This document shows positions 1-8,333 of a stretch of 64,000 nucleotides of DNA, piece by piece. The notes beneath the pieces are model-generated. The model was not told the DNA's origin. It saw only the letters and a list, made by a program, of their open reading frames with translations, and searched no databases. The DNA is taken from the NCBI RefSeq assembly GCF_009835145.1, contig NZ_APKE01000027.1, forward strand, positions 1-64,000, in the 5' to 3' direction. Source of the stretch: Profundibacterium mesophilum KAUST100406-0324. Lineage in GTDB: Bacteria > Pseudomonadota > Alphaproteobacteria > Rhodobacterales > Rhodobacteraceae. How positions within the stretch are numbered: position 1 is the first letter of the stretch; every line of letters begins with the position of its first letter. The translations under genes were made by a program, and so were the position numbers.

Positions 1-17
1 GGTGATGGCTTGCTCAT
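1..17 (-). CDS. IS5/IS903-type transposase, N-terminal end only
   Basis: The reverse complement of 1-17 starts ATG and reads M-S-K-P-S, close to the N-terminus of the transposase at 1788-2720 (M-S-R-P-S-P). Only five complete codons are in the window. The identification rests on that match and on the matching IS end just upstream (65-83). Confidence 0.55.
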
Positions 18-83
18 GCGGACCGTCTAACCGCATGGATTCACAATGTGAATCCTCGACAATCAGAGTTCTGCAACAACGCC
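1..83 (-). mobile_element. IS903-group (IS5 family) element, 5' terminal fragment cut by window edge
   Basis: The last 19 bases (65-83, ending in tgcaacaacgcc) match the terminal inverted repeats of the two IS copies downstream. The rest of the segment follows the same layout as the right end of the intact copy: start codon, a gattcacaa-type palindromic segment, then the terminal repeat. The element is on the minus strand and most of it lies outside the window. It faces the next copy (432-1518) head to head across 348 bp. The element type comes from similarity to the copy at 1734-2784; activity cannot be judged. Confidence 0.75.
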
Positions 84-431
84 GATCCGCGATGTGAATC
101 TTTCGCTGCCAGATTTCTACGACGATGCGGCTGCAGTGCGATAGAGTTCGCTTGGCACCTTGTCATCCGACAACTGCACGAGAGAGCGTTGAATCACAGT
201 GTCTCCTCCTCCGCCATCGAGATAGAAATATGGTATATATATCAGTTCGTTAGGCATTCGCCCTAGCGTCACATGCCCCACTGCATCCCCCAGATGGAAT
301 CGTTTGGTTTCGTGTGTCTGTGTGTGTTTGCTTAAACTCTCCGACTGATCGCGCTCCGATCCGCAACTGCGCATCGCGCGGGTTCCAAGCTCCGGGTTTG
401 GGGGGGTGGGAAGGTTTGGCCAGTATGCCGG
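84..431. other. 348-bp segment between two head-to-head IS ends; no gene seen
   Basis: No convincing coding frame, RNA gene or terminator was found here. It contains an AT-rich stretch (about 226-250, with tatatata) and a GT-rich tract (about 313-330), which differ from the GC-rich surroundings. The segment is bounded on both sides by 5' ends of related IS elements. Confidence 0.5.
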
Positions 432-1518
432 GGCGTTGTTGCACATCTCGGTGAGGGGGATTCACCGATCGCGTCCTGACGGTTAGCTCGCGGGGATGCC
501 GAAGCCTTCTGCGACCCGCTACCGCACGACGAACTGGTCCGACTACAATGCGGCGCTGCGCAAGCGCGGCTCGCTGTCGGTCTGGTTCGATCCCGAGATG
601 GTCTGGCACGCGAAGAAGTCCGGCAAGCGTGGGCGGCCGGAGACCTTCTCGGACGCTGCGATCCAGACATGCCTGACCCTCAAAGTGCTTTTCGGTCTGC
701 CCCTTCGGCAGACGGTCGGCCAGGCCGAGAGCTTGATCCGGATGGCAGGGCTCGACTGGCCGGTTCCGGACCATTCGACGCTGTGTCGCCGGCAGGCACG
801 GATCGCGGTGCAGGTCCCGTATCGCGCATCGCGACAGCCGCTGAACCTGCTCGTCGACAATGAGGCATCGTCCGCCATCGGTCCGAGGACGATGCCGAAT
901 GGTATCAAGTTTCGCGGTGATGGCGAATGGCAGGCCCGCAAGCATGGCCCGTCACGTCGGAGGCAGTGGAGGAAGGTTCATATTGCCATGGACGCAGGCA
1001 CCGGGGACGTGCGCGCGGTCGAGTTCACCTCGAGCCGCCAAGGCGACAGCCCGCTGCTGCCGGAGCTGCTGGGGCAGATCCCGCCGGAGGAGACGATCGG
1101 CATGGTCACCGCGGACGGCGCTTACGATACGCGCCGCTGCCATGGCGCGATCATCGATCGAGGCGCGGACGCTGTCATACCGATCCGTCGCAATGGTCGC
1201 GCCTGGAAAGAAGACTGTCCCGCTGCTGCCGCGCGAAACGAGATCCTGCGGGCGACCCGGCGCTTGGGCCGGACACTCTGGAAGAAGTGGACCGGCTATC
1301 ACGTCCGAAGTCGGGTCGAGGCCCGGATGAACTGCCTGAAGCTCTTCGGCGAGAGGATCATGTCACGAGACCCCGACCGCCAGACCGCCGAAATCCAGAT
1401 CCGCATCGCCATCATGAACCGCTTCTCGGCCCTCGGGCGGGCCGAGATCGAAGCCGTCCGCTGAAGAAAGGCCGGAAAGGGAGCCGTCATGCCCGAGGCT
1501 GCTTTGTGCAACATCGCC
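432..1518 (+). mobile_element. IS903-group IS copy, 1087 bp, degenerate ends, probably inactive
   Basis: The left end (ggcgttgttgcacatctcg, 432-450) and right end (about 1500-1518, ...tttgtgcaacatcgcc) are imperfect inverted repeats of the IS903 type. The element is exactly 36 bp longer than the intact copy at 1734-2784, and its transposase is 12 codons longer, so the two differ by one net insertion plus point changes. The 9 bases on each side (gtatgccgg and cgcgccaac) do not match, so no target duplication survives. This suggests an old or rearranged insertion. Confidence 0.8.
496..1464 (+). CDS. IS5-family transposase, 322 aa, with 12-residue net insertion at the first catalytic Asp
   Basis: This is a DDE transposase of the IS5 family, IS903 group. 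The expected motifs are visible: VTADGAYDT carries the second Asp and RSRVEARMNCLKLFG carries the Glu. The first Asp lies in LLVD. The intact paralogue reads D-S-T-G-I-K there, but here 14 residues (NEASSAIGPRTMPN) replace S-T before G-I-K. That places a loop directly behind the catalytic Asp, so activity is doubtful although the frame is open. The inserted DNA contains a perfect 10-bp inverted repeat (864-873 and 887-896). It could instead be annotated as a pseudogene. Confidence 0.85.
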   Translation: MPKPSATRYRTTNWSDYNAALRKRGSLSVWFDPEMVWHAKKSGKRGRPETFSDAAIQTCLTLKVLFGLPLRQTVGQAESLIRMAGLDWPVPDHSTLCRRQARIAVQVPYRASRQPLNLLVDNEASSAIGPRTMPNGIKFRGDGEWQARKHGPSRRRQWRKVHIAMDAGTGDVRAVEFTSSRQGDSPLLPELLGQIPPEETIGMVTADGAYDTRRCHGAIIDRGADAVIPIRRNGRAWKEDCPAAAARNEILRATRRLGRTLWKKWTGYHVRSRVEARMNCLKLFGERIMSRDPDRQTAEIQIRIAIMNRFSALGRAEIEAVR

Positions 1519-1724
1519 CGCGCCAACCCTTCGGAAACGTCTGTGAAAGAGATACTGAGGCTCGGGCCATGAGCGATTGAGGCGCGGCGCCAGCATCTTC
1601 CCCGTACCGTCGTCCCCGCGATCACGGCGCTGCCGTAACCGCCTGCGATTTCCCTGAATGACCGAACGCAAGATTGCACGCGTTTAAACTGCTCTTAAGG
1701 CTCGACTGTTTTTATCTGTCTCGA

Positions 1725-1733
1725 ATGCCGCCC
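1725..1733. repeat. 9-bp target-site duplication, left copy (atgccgccc)
   Basis: Identical to 2785-2793 and directly adjacent to the left inverted repeat of the IS at 1734-2784. A 9-bp duplication is the known signature of the IS903 group within IS5. Confidence 0.9.
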
Positions 1734-2784
1734 GGCTCTGTTGCACAAATCGGCTGAGGGTCGAGGTTCCCCTTCCCCCGGACAGACTCATCCCACGGCT
1801 TCAGTGACGGGTATGCCGAGTGCGGTGAAGCCGTTCAGGACGACCACACGGATCTGAAACTCGGCAACCTGACGGTCGAAGTCCCTGGCAGTCAGGCGTT
1901 GGCCCAGCAGCTTCACACAATGCATCTTCGTTTCGACGCGGCTCCGGCGGTGATAGCCGCTCCATCGTCGCCAGATGTTTCGCCCGAAGCGACGTGACGC
2001 GCGCAGGGCTTCGTTGCGCGCGATTGCTCCGGGAGTGTCGGGCTTCCATGGCCTGGCATTTTTGCGTGGCGGTATGACTGCGGCGGCACCTCGGGCGGCG
2101 ATGGCATCGTGGCACTTGCGGGTGTCAAAGGCACCATCAGCGGTGACGCTTGCAACCTCGTGATCTGGCGGGATCTGGTCCAGAAGCTCTGGCAGCATGG
2201 GCGCGTCACCGACATCACTGGTGGTGAACTCGGCCGCGCGTATTTCCAGCGTTTGCTCGTCAATTCCGATGTGGATCTTGCGCCAGACCCGGCGCTTGGT
2301 GCCACCATGCTTGCGGGCGTTCCACTCCCCTTCGCCCTCGACCTTGATGCCGGTGCTGTCGATCAGCAGGTGCAACGGGCCGCCGGATCCACGGTAGGGA
2401 ATATTGATCTTCAGGGACTTCTGGCGCCGCGACAGCGTGCTGAAGTTGGGCACGGTCCAGTCCAGGCCGGTCAGGCGCAGCAGGCTCTCAACGAAGCCCG
2501 TCGTCTGCCTGAGCGCCATGCCAAACAGCACCTTCATCGTCAGGCAGGTCTGTATGGCTGCGTCACTATAGTCAGGCTGTCGGCCACGTTTGCCTGTTGG
2601 CCTGGCCTCCCAGGTCATCTCGGGATCGAACCAGATCGTCAGCGAGCCACGACGCTTCAGAGCTTCGTTATAGGCGGGCCAATTCCTGGTCTTGTAGGCG
2701 GGGGGGCTGGGTCGGCTCATGCGCCCCCAGCTACCACGCTGGATTCACAAGATGAATCCCTCACGCGATTTGTGCAACAGAGCC
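1734..2784 (-). mobile_element. Intact IS903-group insertion sequence, 1051 bp
   Basis: Perfect 19-bp terminal inverted repeats are present: ggctctgttgcacaaatcg at 1734-1752 and its reverse complement at 2766-2784. They resemble the IS903 end in sequence. The copy is flanked by 9-bp direct repeats (atgccgccc) and holds a single intact transposase on the minus strand. All these traits indicate a simple, fairly recent transposition. It landed 143 bp upstream of the start of the large secreted protein at 2928 and may have separated that gene from its promoter. Confidence 0.93.
1788..2720 (-). CDS. IS5-family (IS903 group) transposase, 310 aa, intact
   Basis: This DDE transposase catalyses cut-and-paste movement of its IS. 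The catalytic residues are all in place: Asp in LLIDSTGIK, Asp in VTADGAFDT and Glu in RSRVETKMHCVKLLGQ. The length (310 aa) is close to IS903 transposase (about 307). The N-terminal half holds the RGRQPDYSDAAIQTCL helix-turn-helix-like region usual for the family. It sits alone inside perfect inverted repeats with a 9-bp target duplication, so the copy could be active. It is the reference against which the insertion in the copy at 496-1464 is seen. Confidence 0.95.
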   Translation of the reverse strand: MSRPSPPAYKTRNWPAYNEALKRRGSLTIWFDPEMTWEARPTGKRGRQPDYSDAAIQTCLTMKVLFGMALRQTTGFVESLLRLTGLDWTVPNFSTLSRRQKSLKINIPYRGSGGPLHLLIDSTGIKVEGEGEWNARKHGGTKRRVWRKIHIGIDEQTLEIRAAEFTTSDVGDAPMLPELLDQIPPDHEVASVTADGAFDTRKCHDAIAARGAAAVIPPRKNARPWKPDTPGAIARNEALRASRRFGRNIWRRWSGYHRRSRVETKMHCVKLLGQRLTARDFDRQVAEFQIRVVVLNGFTALGIPVTEAVG

Positions 2785-2793
2785 ATGCCGCCC
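2785..2793. repeat. 9-bp target-site duplication, right copy (atgccgccc)
   Basis: Same 9 bases as 1725-1733, directly after the right inverted repeat of the IS. Because the duplication is exact, the insertion did not delete flanking DNA. Confidence 0.9.
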
Positions 2794-2927
2794 GGTGATG
2801 CGGCGCCGGTCGATCCGGGATCACGAGAAGAGATCAATTATATGGTTGCCAGCCTTTCCAGCTTTGCGAGCTCTCTCTCTCCGGCAGGCCCACACCAGGC
2901 GGCCGGAGTGCCAACCTCTGCAGGGCG

Positions 2928-5900
2928 GTGCTCACGACGCTTCTCACGATCGCCTCCGCCATCCTGGGCGCCGAAGCCGCGCAGGCCCAGAGCCTGATAC
3001 TCAACACCGTTGGCGCCCCTTCGGTCGTCGGCAACGGCACGGGAAAGCGGGCGATCTGGCGCGATGCCGGCACGGTGAACGGGGCATCCGTCGACATCAT
3101 GGCCGAGATGACCCTCACGACCCTTGACCACACGTTCACCACCGGGAACGGGCAGATTCAGGTCACTTCGGTCGGTCAGGACCCACATTTCATCGAATTC
3201 ACGCTCTTCGAGGCCGGCACCCACGATCTGCCCAGCAATACCGGGGGCGTTCCGGTGGTCGCAGATGTGCGGATCCAGATCAACGATATCGACGGACCCT
3301 CGAACGAGCAGGTCTATGTCAACCTGTGCGACGGAACGGTGGCGAATGTCAGGATCGACAAATCGGCGACAACCTATCGCGGCTATATCGAGGGGCCCGA
3401 TCCCAGTCTCGGATCGGAGCTCTTCTTTCTCGCCGGCGATCAGAGCTACAACAATCAGCCCGTGTCCGGACTGGAGATCTTCTACCCGCAGACTTCCACC
3501 TTCCGCTTCGGTCGAACGGCGAATAACTTCTTTCTGGTGAGGGTGGCGAACCCGACCTATGACGAGGCGCAGACCTACGATCTGGAATGCGGGGATTTCA
3601 AGGCGCCGATCCTGCGCGACGATGTCAAGGAGCAGGTTCTCGGCGAGCCGGTCGTACAGAACATCCTCTTCAACGACAGCATCTCCACCGAGAACGACAA
3701 CGCGCCGGCCAATAACACGAACCAGCCCAGCGAATACGCAAAGCAGGCCATCGACCTCATACCACCAGCGGGCGCGGTCAACATGTCCGTGGATGGCGAG
3801 GGCCACCGCGTCGCCTTCGACGTGCTGGGCGAGGGACGATGGAGCTACAACGATGCGACGGGAGAGCTGACCTTCACCCCCTTCGCGACGTTCTTCGCGG
3901 CGCCCACCCCCATCAACTACCGCTTCCAGTCGCCGATCATCCTGCCGGGCGAGCCGCAATCCTATTCCGCGCCCGCGCAGGTTTCGGTCGATGTCGGCTC
4001 CGTCGGACTGCTCAAGCTCGCCGAACTGGTCGATACCAACCTGAACGGCTACGCCGATCCCGGGGAGACCATCGCCTATGTTTTCACGGCGGAGAATTTC
4101 GGGAATGTCGACCTGACCAACGTGCGCCTGGCCGAAACGCAGTTCAGCGGCGCGGGAATCCCGCCGGTCATCACGTTCCAGGGCGCCACCGCGCTTTCCC
4201 CCGAGGGCACGCTGCTGGTCGGGGAGCGGGCAATCTATACCGCGACCTACACGCTGGTGCCCGAAGATCTCGACACGACCATCACGAACCAGGCAGAGGT
4301 GACCGCAGAGACCCCCGGAGGCACGGTTGTCTCGGACCTGTCGGATTCGGAGAACCCGAGCGACGGCGATGGAACGGCGTCCAACGGCCCGGGGCCCGGC
4401 CGCGACGATCCGACCTCGATCTATGCCGGTTCGGGGCCCGATCGCGGCGATGCGCCGGTGACCTATGGCGATCCGCAGCATGCTGATACCTCCCAATACT
4501 GGATCGGCGCCCTGAGAGGGGATGGCGATGCCTCGGCGCAGCATTCGGTCGATGCCAGCGGCGATGATCTCAATAAGGTCGATGACGAGGGCGAAGAGAC
4601 CTTCCCCCAACTCTACAGCAACCTGACGCGGCCGGTCACCGTCAAGGTCAACGAGCCGGTTCCCGGGACAGGCTACTTGCAGGCTTTCGTGGATTTCGGG
4701 GGCGATGGGACCTTCCTGGGCGACCAGGTCGCCACCGATATCCGCGACGGTGGCCCGCAGGATCTCGACGGCACGGTGAACGGCGAGATCAAGTTCGCGG
4801 TCGCGGTTCCTGCCACGGCCGTCCTGACCCCCAGCTTCGCGCGTCTGCGCTGGTCATCGGTTGCCGGCGTCACGGCAATCTCCACTGTCGCCGATGGCGA
4901 GGTCGAGGATTACGCCATCACGGTCAGAACACCGCCCGATGCGGATCGCGGTGATGCTCCGGCGAGTTACGGCGATCCCCAGCATGTCGTTGAAGGCCCC
5001 GGGGCGCCGCAGATCTATCTCGGAACCGTGCCGCCCGATATCGACGTGCTCGCGCAGGGCAATCCCGCGGCCAATGGCGACGATCTCGATGGCAATGACG
5101 ACGAGGACGGAGTTGTCCTGCCGACCCTCTACAAGGGCGGGCTCGCGGAGATCACCGTGACGGTCAACGATCTGGGTGATCCGCCGCAGCGGTCCTCCTA
5201 CCTGCAGGCCTTCATCGATTTCGACGGCGATGGCACGTTCGCACAGGCAGGAGAGCAGGTTGCGACCAACCTTCAGGACGGTGCAGCGCTCGACAAGGAT
5301 GGCGTGAGCGATGGCAGCATCACTTTCGAAGTCGCAGTGCCGGCGAATGCTGTGACGACACCGACCTTCGCGCGGTTCCGCTGGTCGACCGATGATGCCG
5401 GGCTCGCCACGAGTTTCGAGGGTGAGGTCGAGGATTATACCCTGACGATATCGGGCGATCCGCCGCCCTTCCTGTGCGATGCTAGCCTCTACCGCTACGA
5501 TGACGGGGATCGCGTCATGCGGCGCATCACGATGTCCGAGACCGGACCGGGTTACGGTATCGCGTTCCAGGATGTCGGAGGCGCGCCGCGTGATCTGAAC
5601 GCGAACTGGGGATATAACGAGCGCGACGGCTACATGTATGCGCTGCGGCCGGGACGGCGCGATCTCTACCGCCTGGACGGTGCGGGGACCTTCGTCGATC
5701 TTGCGAACCTGCCCGGTGGCACGGCCGTAGGCTCGACGGCGGGCACGATCTTCCCCAACGGCACCATGGTCTATGTCGACGACGAAACGCGCTGGCAGCT
5801 CATCGGCCTCGCCATCCCGAGCGCTCCGACAGACTTGGACGGGTTGAACCTGAGCCAGGCCGTGGAACCGCAGGATATTGCCTATAATCCCGTCGACGGT

Positions 5901-8063
5901 TTCCTCTACGGCATCAACCAGATCAGCGGCCGTGCGTTCCGTGTCGACGGGAATGGCGGCGTGGCAGGCAATGTCACGGTCACGGAATTCGGTCCTGCGA
6001 TCTACTCCGGCATATTCGGCTCCATGTGGTTCGATCAAGATGGCCGTTTCTACGGCTATAGCAACACGACCAACTCCTTCTTCCTGATCGACACGATCAC
6101 CGGGCAGGCCCAACTGATCGGCACCGGGTCAACGGACGAGGGCGGCGACAGCGACGGCGTTTCATGCCGCGGGCCGGCGCCCGTCGCGTTCGGCGCGATT
6201 GCCGGAAATGTCTATGATGACGCGAATGCCTCCGATGCGCGGGAGGCCGGCGAGACGAATTTCGGGGCGGGCATCGGCATCGCGCTCTTCTCGGAAAGCG
6301 GAACGACGGGCAATACGGCGGATGACCAGTTTCTCGTCGTGACCGGTACCCTCGCCGATGGCACCTACAGGTTCGACAATTTGCTGAGCAACACGACATA
6401 CAGGGTTCTGCTGGACGAAGCCGATCCCGATCTCGATGCAGGGCTGACCATCGGCACATCAAACCCGCGAAACAACATTTCCGTCACCGGCGGCTCCGTC
6501 ACGCAGGCACAGGATTTCGGCTTCGATCCCGCCGGAAGCGATCTGGAGCTGTCGAAAATCGCGGTGGCGACGGGAACGTCCAACCAAGTCACGGCTGTCT
6601 CGGAGGGCGACATCATCGACTGGGTGCTCACCATCAGGAACGTCAGCGGCGGCTCGCCATCGGGCGTCAAGGTGCTTGACCTGATCCCCAGCGGCTTCTC
6701 CTACCTGTCGGACGATGCGCCGGCGACCGGCGATACCTACGACCCGCAGACAGGCTTGTGGTTCGTGGACGAGCTTCTGAGCGGTGCCAGCGAAACCCTC
6801 ACGATTACCACCGTCGTGCTCGACAGTGGCGATCTGACCAACCGCGCCGAAATCATTTACAGCTCACTCGAGGACCCCGACAGCGACCCCGATACCGGTC
6901 CCCTGACGGATGACCTTTTCGATCAGGTCGCCGATGACGACGAGGCATCCTACTCCGTCACTCTCGTCACCAATGATCGCACATTGTCGGGCCGCCTCTT
7001 TCTCGACAATGGCGCGGGCGGGGGGACGCCGCATGACGCGGCAATCAACGGTGCGGAAGCGGGCATGTCCGCGGCCACCCTTGAAATACTAGACGATCAG
7101 GGCGCAATCCTTGCGACACCGGGCGTGGCGGCCGATGGCTCATGGAGCTACGCGCTTGCCGGTGCCTATTCGGGCGACATCACCATCAGAGCCATTGCGT
7201 CTAACGGTTACAGGGCGATATCGGAAGCGACGACAGGCTTGCCCGGACTGAACAACCCGAACCCCCATGATGGCGCCTTTACTTTCCGGATGGATACAGC
7301 CGGGAACCGGACGGATCTCGATATCGGTCTGCTCCGGTTGCCGACGCTGACACGGGATCAGGCGATTGCAATGGGCCGAGGGCAAGTGGCTTCCCTTGCG
7401 CACCAATACGTCTCGACATCGGCCGGCGCCGTATCCTTCTCCTATGCCGGAGCGACCTCGGCGCCCACCGGCGCGTTAAGCGCGACTCTCTTCCGCGACC
7501 TTGGCTGCGACGGAACAGCCGATGGCCCCGTCAACGGTCCGGTCGCGGTCGGTCCCGGGGAGATCTTGTGTATCCAGTCGCGCGTTTCGGCGGGATCGGG
7601 CGCTGGCGAGGGAAGCCGGTTCACCTATCAGCTCGTGGCGAGCACCGCTTTTACCGGCACATCTGTGGTCAGCTCGGCGAGCAATACCGACGAGGTCGTC
7701 GTCGCGTCGCAATCGGGTCAGGTTACCCTCTCGAAGACGGTCGAGAACGAGACGACCGCCACTAGCGAGGCCGTGTCCAATTCGGGAAGCGCGGGCGATG
7801 TCCTGGCGTATCGCATCTACCTCGAGAACACGTCCCCCGCGCCCGTGACGAACGTGAGGATCTACGACAGGACCCCGCCCTATACGAGCCTCGCGGAACC
7901 GATCGCCGATCCACAATCGGTCTCGCCGACGACATCGTGCAACCTCGTCGCGCCGCAGGTGAACGCGGCCGGCTATGAGGGGTCGATCGAGTGGGATTGC
8001 ACCGGCTCGTTTCTGCCGGGGGCGGTCGGCGTGGTCCTCTTCCGGGTCGCCATCGACCCGTGA
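2928..8063 (+). CDS. Very large secreted repeat protein with GEVED and DUF11/SdrD-B-like modules (1711 aa)
   Basis: This is probably a cell-surface or secreted adhesin-like protein of unknown binding partner. It starts with a short Sec-type signal ending A-Q-A before QSLIL. After an N-terminal region come a DUF11-like segment (about 355-460) and two GEVED domains (about 505-670 and 675-850). Each GEVED domain begins DRGDAP.SYGDPQH, carries a D.DGDGTF acidic (Ca-binding-like) loop and ends GEVEDY. A beta-propeller-like region (about 855-1085), an SdrD B-like domain (about 1090-1185) and more DUF11-like repeats up to the C-terminus follow. No sortase or autotransporter domain is visible. The GTG start at 2928 lacks a good ribosome site, and the frame is open back to 2799 without ATG/GTG/TTG, so the true start is uncertain. 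An IS lies just upstream. Confidence 0.8.
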   Translation: MLTTLLTIASAILGAEAAQAQSLILNTVGAPSVVGNGTGKRAIWRDAGTVNGASVDIMAEMTLTTLDHTFTTGNGQIQVTSVGQDPHFIEFTLFEAGTHDLPSNTGGVPVVADVRIQINDIDGPSNEQVYVNLCDGTVANVRIDKSATTYRGYIEGPDPSLGSELFFLAGDQSYNNQPVSGLEIFYPQTSTFRFGRTANNFFLVRVANPTYDEAQTYDLECGDFKAPILRDDVKEQVLGEPVVQNILFNDSISTENDNAPANNTNQPSEYAKQAIDLIPPAGAVNMSVDGEGHRVAFDVLGEGRWSYNDATGELTFTPFATFFAAPTPINYRFQSPIILPGEPQSYSAPAQVSVDVGSVGLLKLAELVDTNLNGYADPGETIAYVFTAENFGNVDLTNVRLAETQFSGAGIPPVITFQGATALSPEGTLLVGERAIYTATYTLVPEDLDTTITNQAEVTAETPGGTVVSDLSDSENPSDGDGTASNGPGPGRDDPTSIYAGSGPDRGDAPVTYGDPQHADTSQYWIGALRGDGDASAQHSVDASGDDLNKVDDEGEETFPQLYSNLTRPVTVKVNEPVPGTGYLQAFVDFGGDGTFLGDQVATDIRDGGPQDLDGTVNGEIKFAVAVPATAVLTPSFARLRWSSVAGVTAISTVADGEVEDYAITVRTPPDADRGDAPASYGDPQHVVEGPGAPQIYLGTVPPDIDVLAQGNPAANGDDLDGNDDEDGVVLPTLYKGGLAEITVTVNDLGDPPQRSSYLQAFIDFDGDGTFAQAGEQVATNLQDGAALDKDGVSDGSITFEVAVPANAVTTPTFARFRWSTDDAGLATSFEGEVEDYTLTISGDPPPFLCDASLYRYDDGDRVMRRITMSETGPGYGIAFQDVGGAPRDLNANWGYNERDGYMYALRPGRRDLYRLDGAGTFVDLANLPGGTAVGSTAGTIFPNGTMVYVDDETRWQLIGLAIPSAPTDLDGLNLSQAVEPQDIAYNPVDGFLYGINQISGRAFRVDGNGGVAGNVTVTEFGPAIYSGIFGSMWFDQDGRFYGYSNTTNSFFLIDTITGQAQLIGTGSTDEGGDSDGVSCRGPAPVAFGAIAGNVYDDANASDAREAGETNFGAGIGIALFSESGTTGNTADDQFLVVTGTLADGTYRFDNLLSNTTYRVLLDEADPDLDAGLTIGTSNPRNNISVTGGSVTQAQDFGFDPAGSDLELSKIAVATGTSNQVTAVSEGDIIDWVLTIRNVSGGSPSGVKVLDLIPSGFSYLSDDAPATGDTYDPQTGLWFVDELLSGASETLTITTVVLDSGDLTNRAEIIYSSLEDPDSDPDTGPLTDDLFDQVADDDEASYSVTLVTNDRTLSGRLFLDNGAGGGTPHDAAINGAEAGMSAATLEILDDQGAILATPGVAADGSWSYALAGAYSGDITIRAIASNGYRAISEATTGLPGLNNPNPHDGAFTFRMDTAGNRTDLDIGLLRLPTLTRDQAIAMGRGQVASLAHQYVSTSAGAVSFSYAGATSAPTGALSATLFRDLGCDGTADGPVNGPVAVGPGEILCIQSRVSAGSGAGEGSRFTYQLVASTAFTGTSVVSSASNTDEVVVASQSGQVTLSKTVENETTATSEAVSNSGSAGDVLAYRIYLENTSPAPVTNVRIYDRTPPYTSLAEPIADPQSVSPTTSCNLVAPQVNAAGYEGSIEWDCTGSFLPGAVGVVLFRVAIDP

Positions 8064-8295
8064 GGGGCACCCGAACCATGCCACGCGGGGTTCGGCTATG
8101 CGCGGCCATGGCGGCTCGGCGGCGCGCGAGCATCGTGACGATCGAGCCGTCTGGCACGGCCATTCGTCTCACCGATTTCACGACGTTCGATCGGTTCTGC
8201 CGTGGAGAACGCTGTTCTGCCGTCGTGCCCGGCGAACTCGTGCAGGAGCGGGGATCGGAATGGGTCGCGGCTAGGATACGGGGCTGCGAGGCGTC

Positions 8296-8325
8296 GGCGC
8301 CGCCTCCACGATGGAAGGCGGCGCC
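8296..8325 (-). terminator. Hairpin terminator candidate after the sugar dehydrogenase gene
   Basis: A perfect 10-bp stem (ggcgccgcct / aggcggcgcc) with a 10-nt loop lies 8 bases past the stop codon of the minus-strand gene. There is no long T run. It sits between convergent genes and may serve both. Confidence 0.6.
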
Positions 8326-8333
8326 AGTCTGTC

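Noticed and set aside
2838-4610. Long minus-strand open frame (590 aa) opposite the large secreted protein
   Set aside because: It is antisense to a clear signal-peptide and domain-bearing gene, has Arg/Gly/Val-rich shadow composition and no domain motifs.
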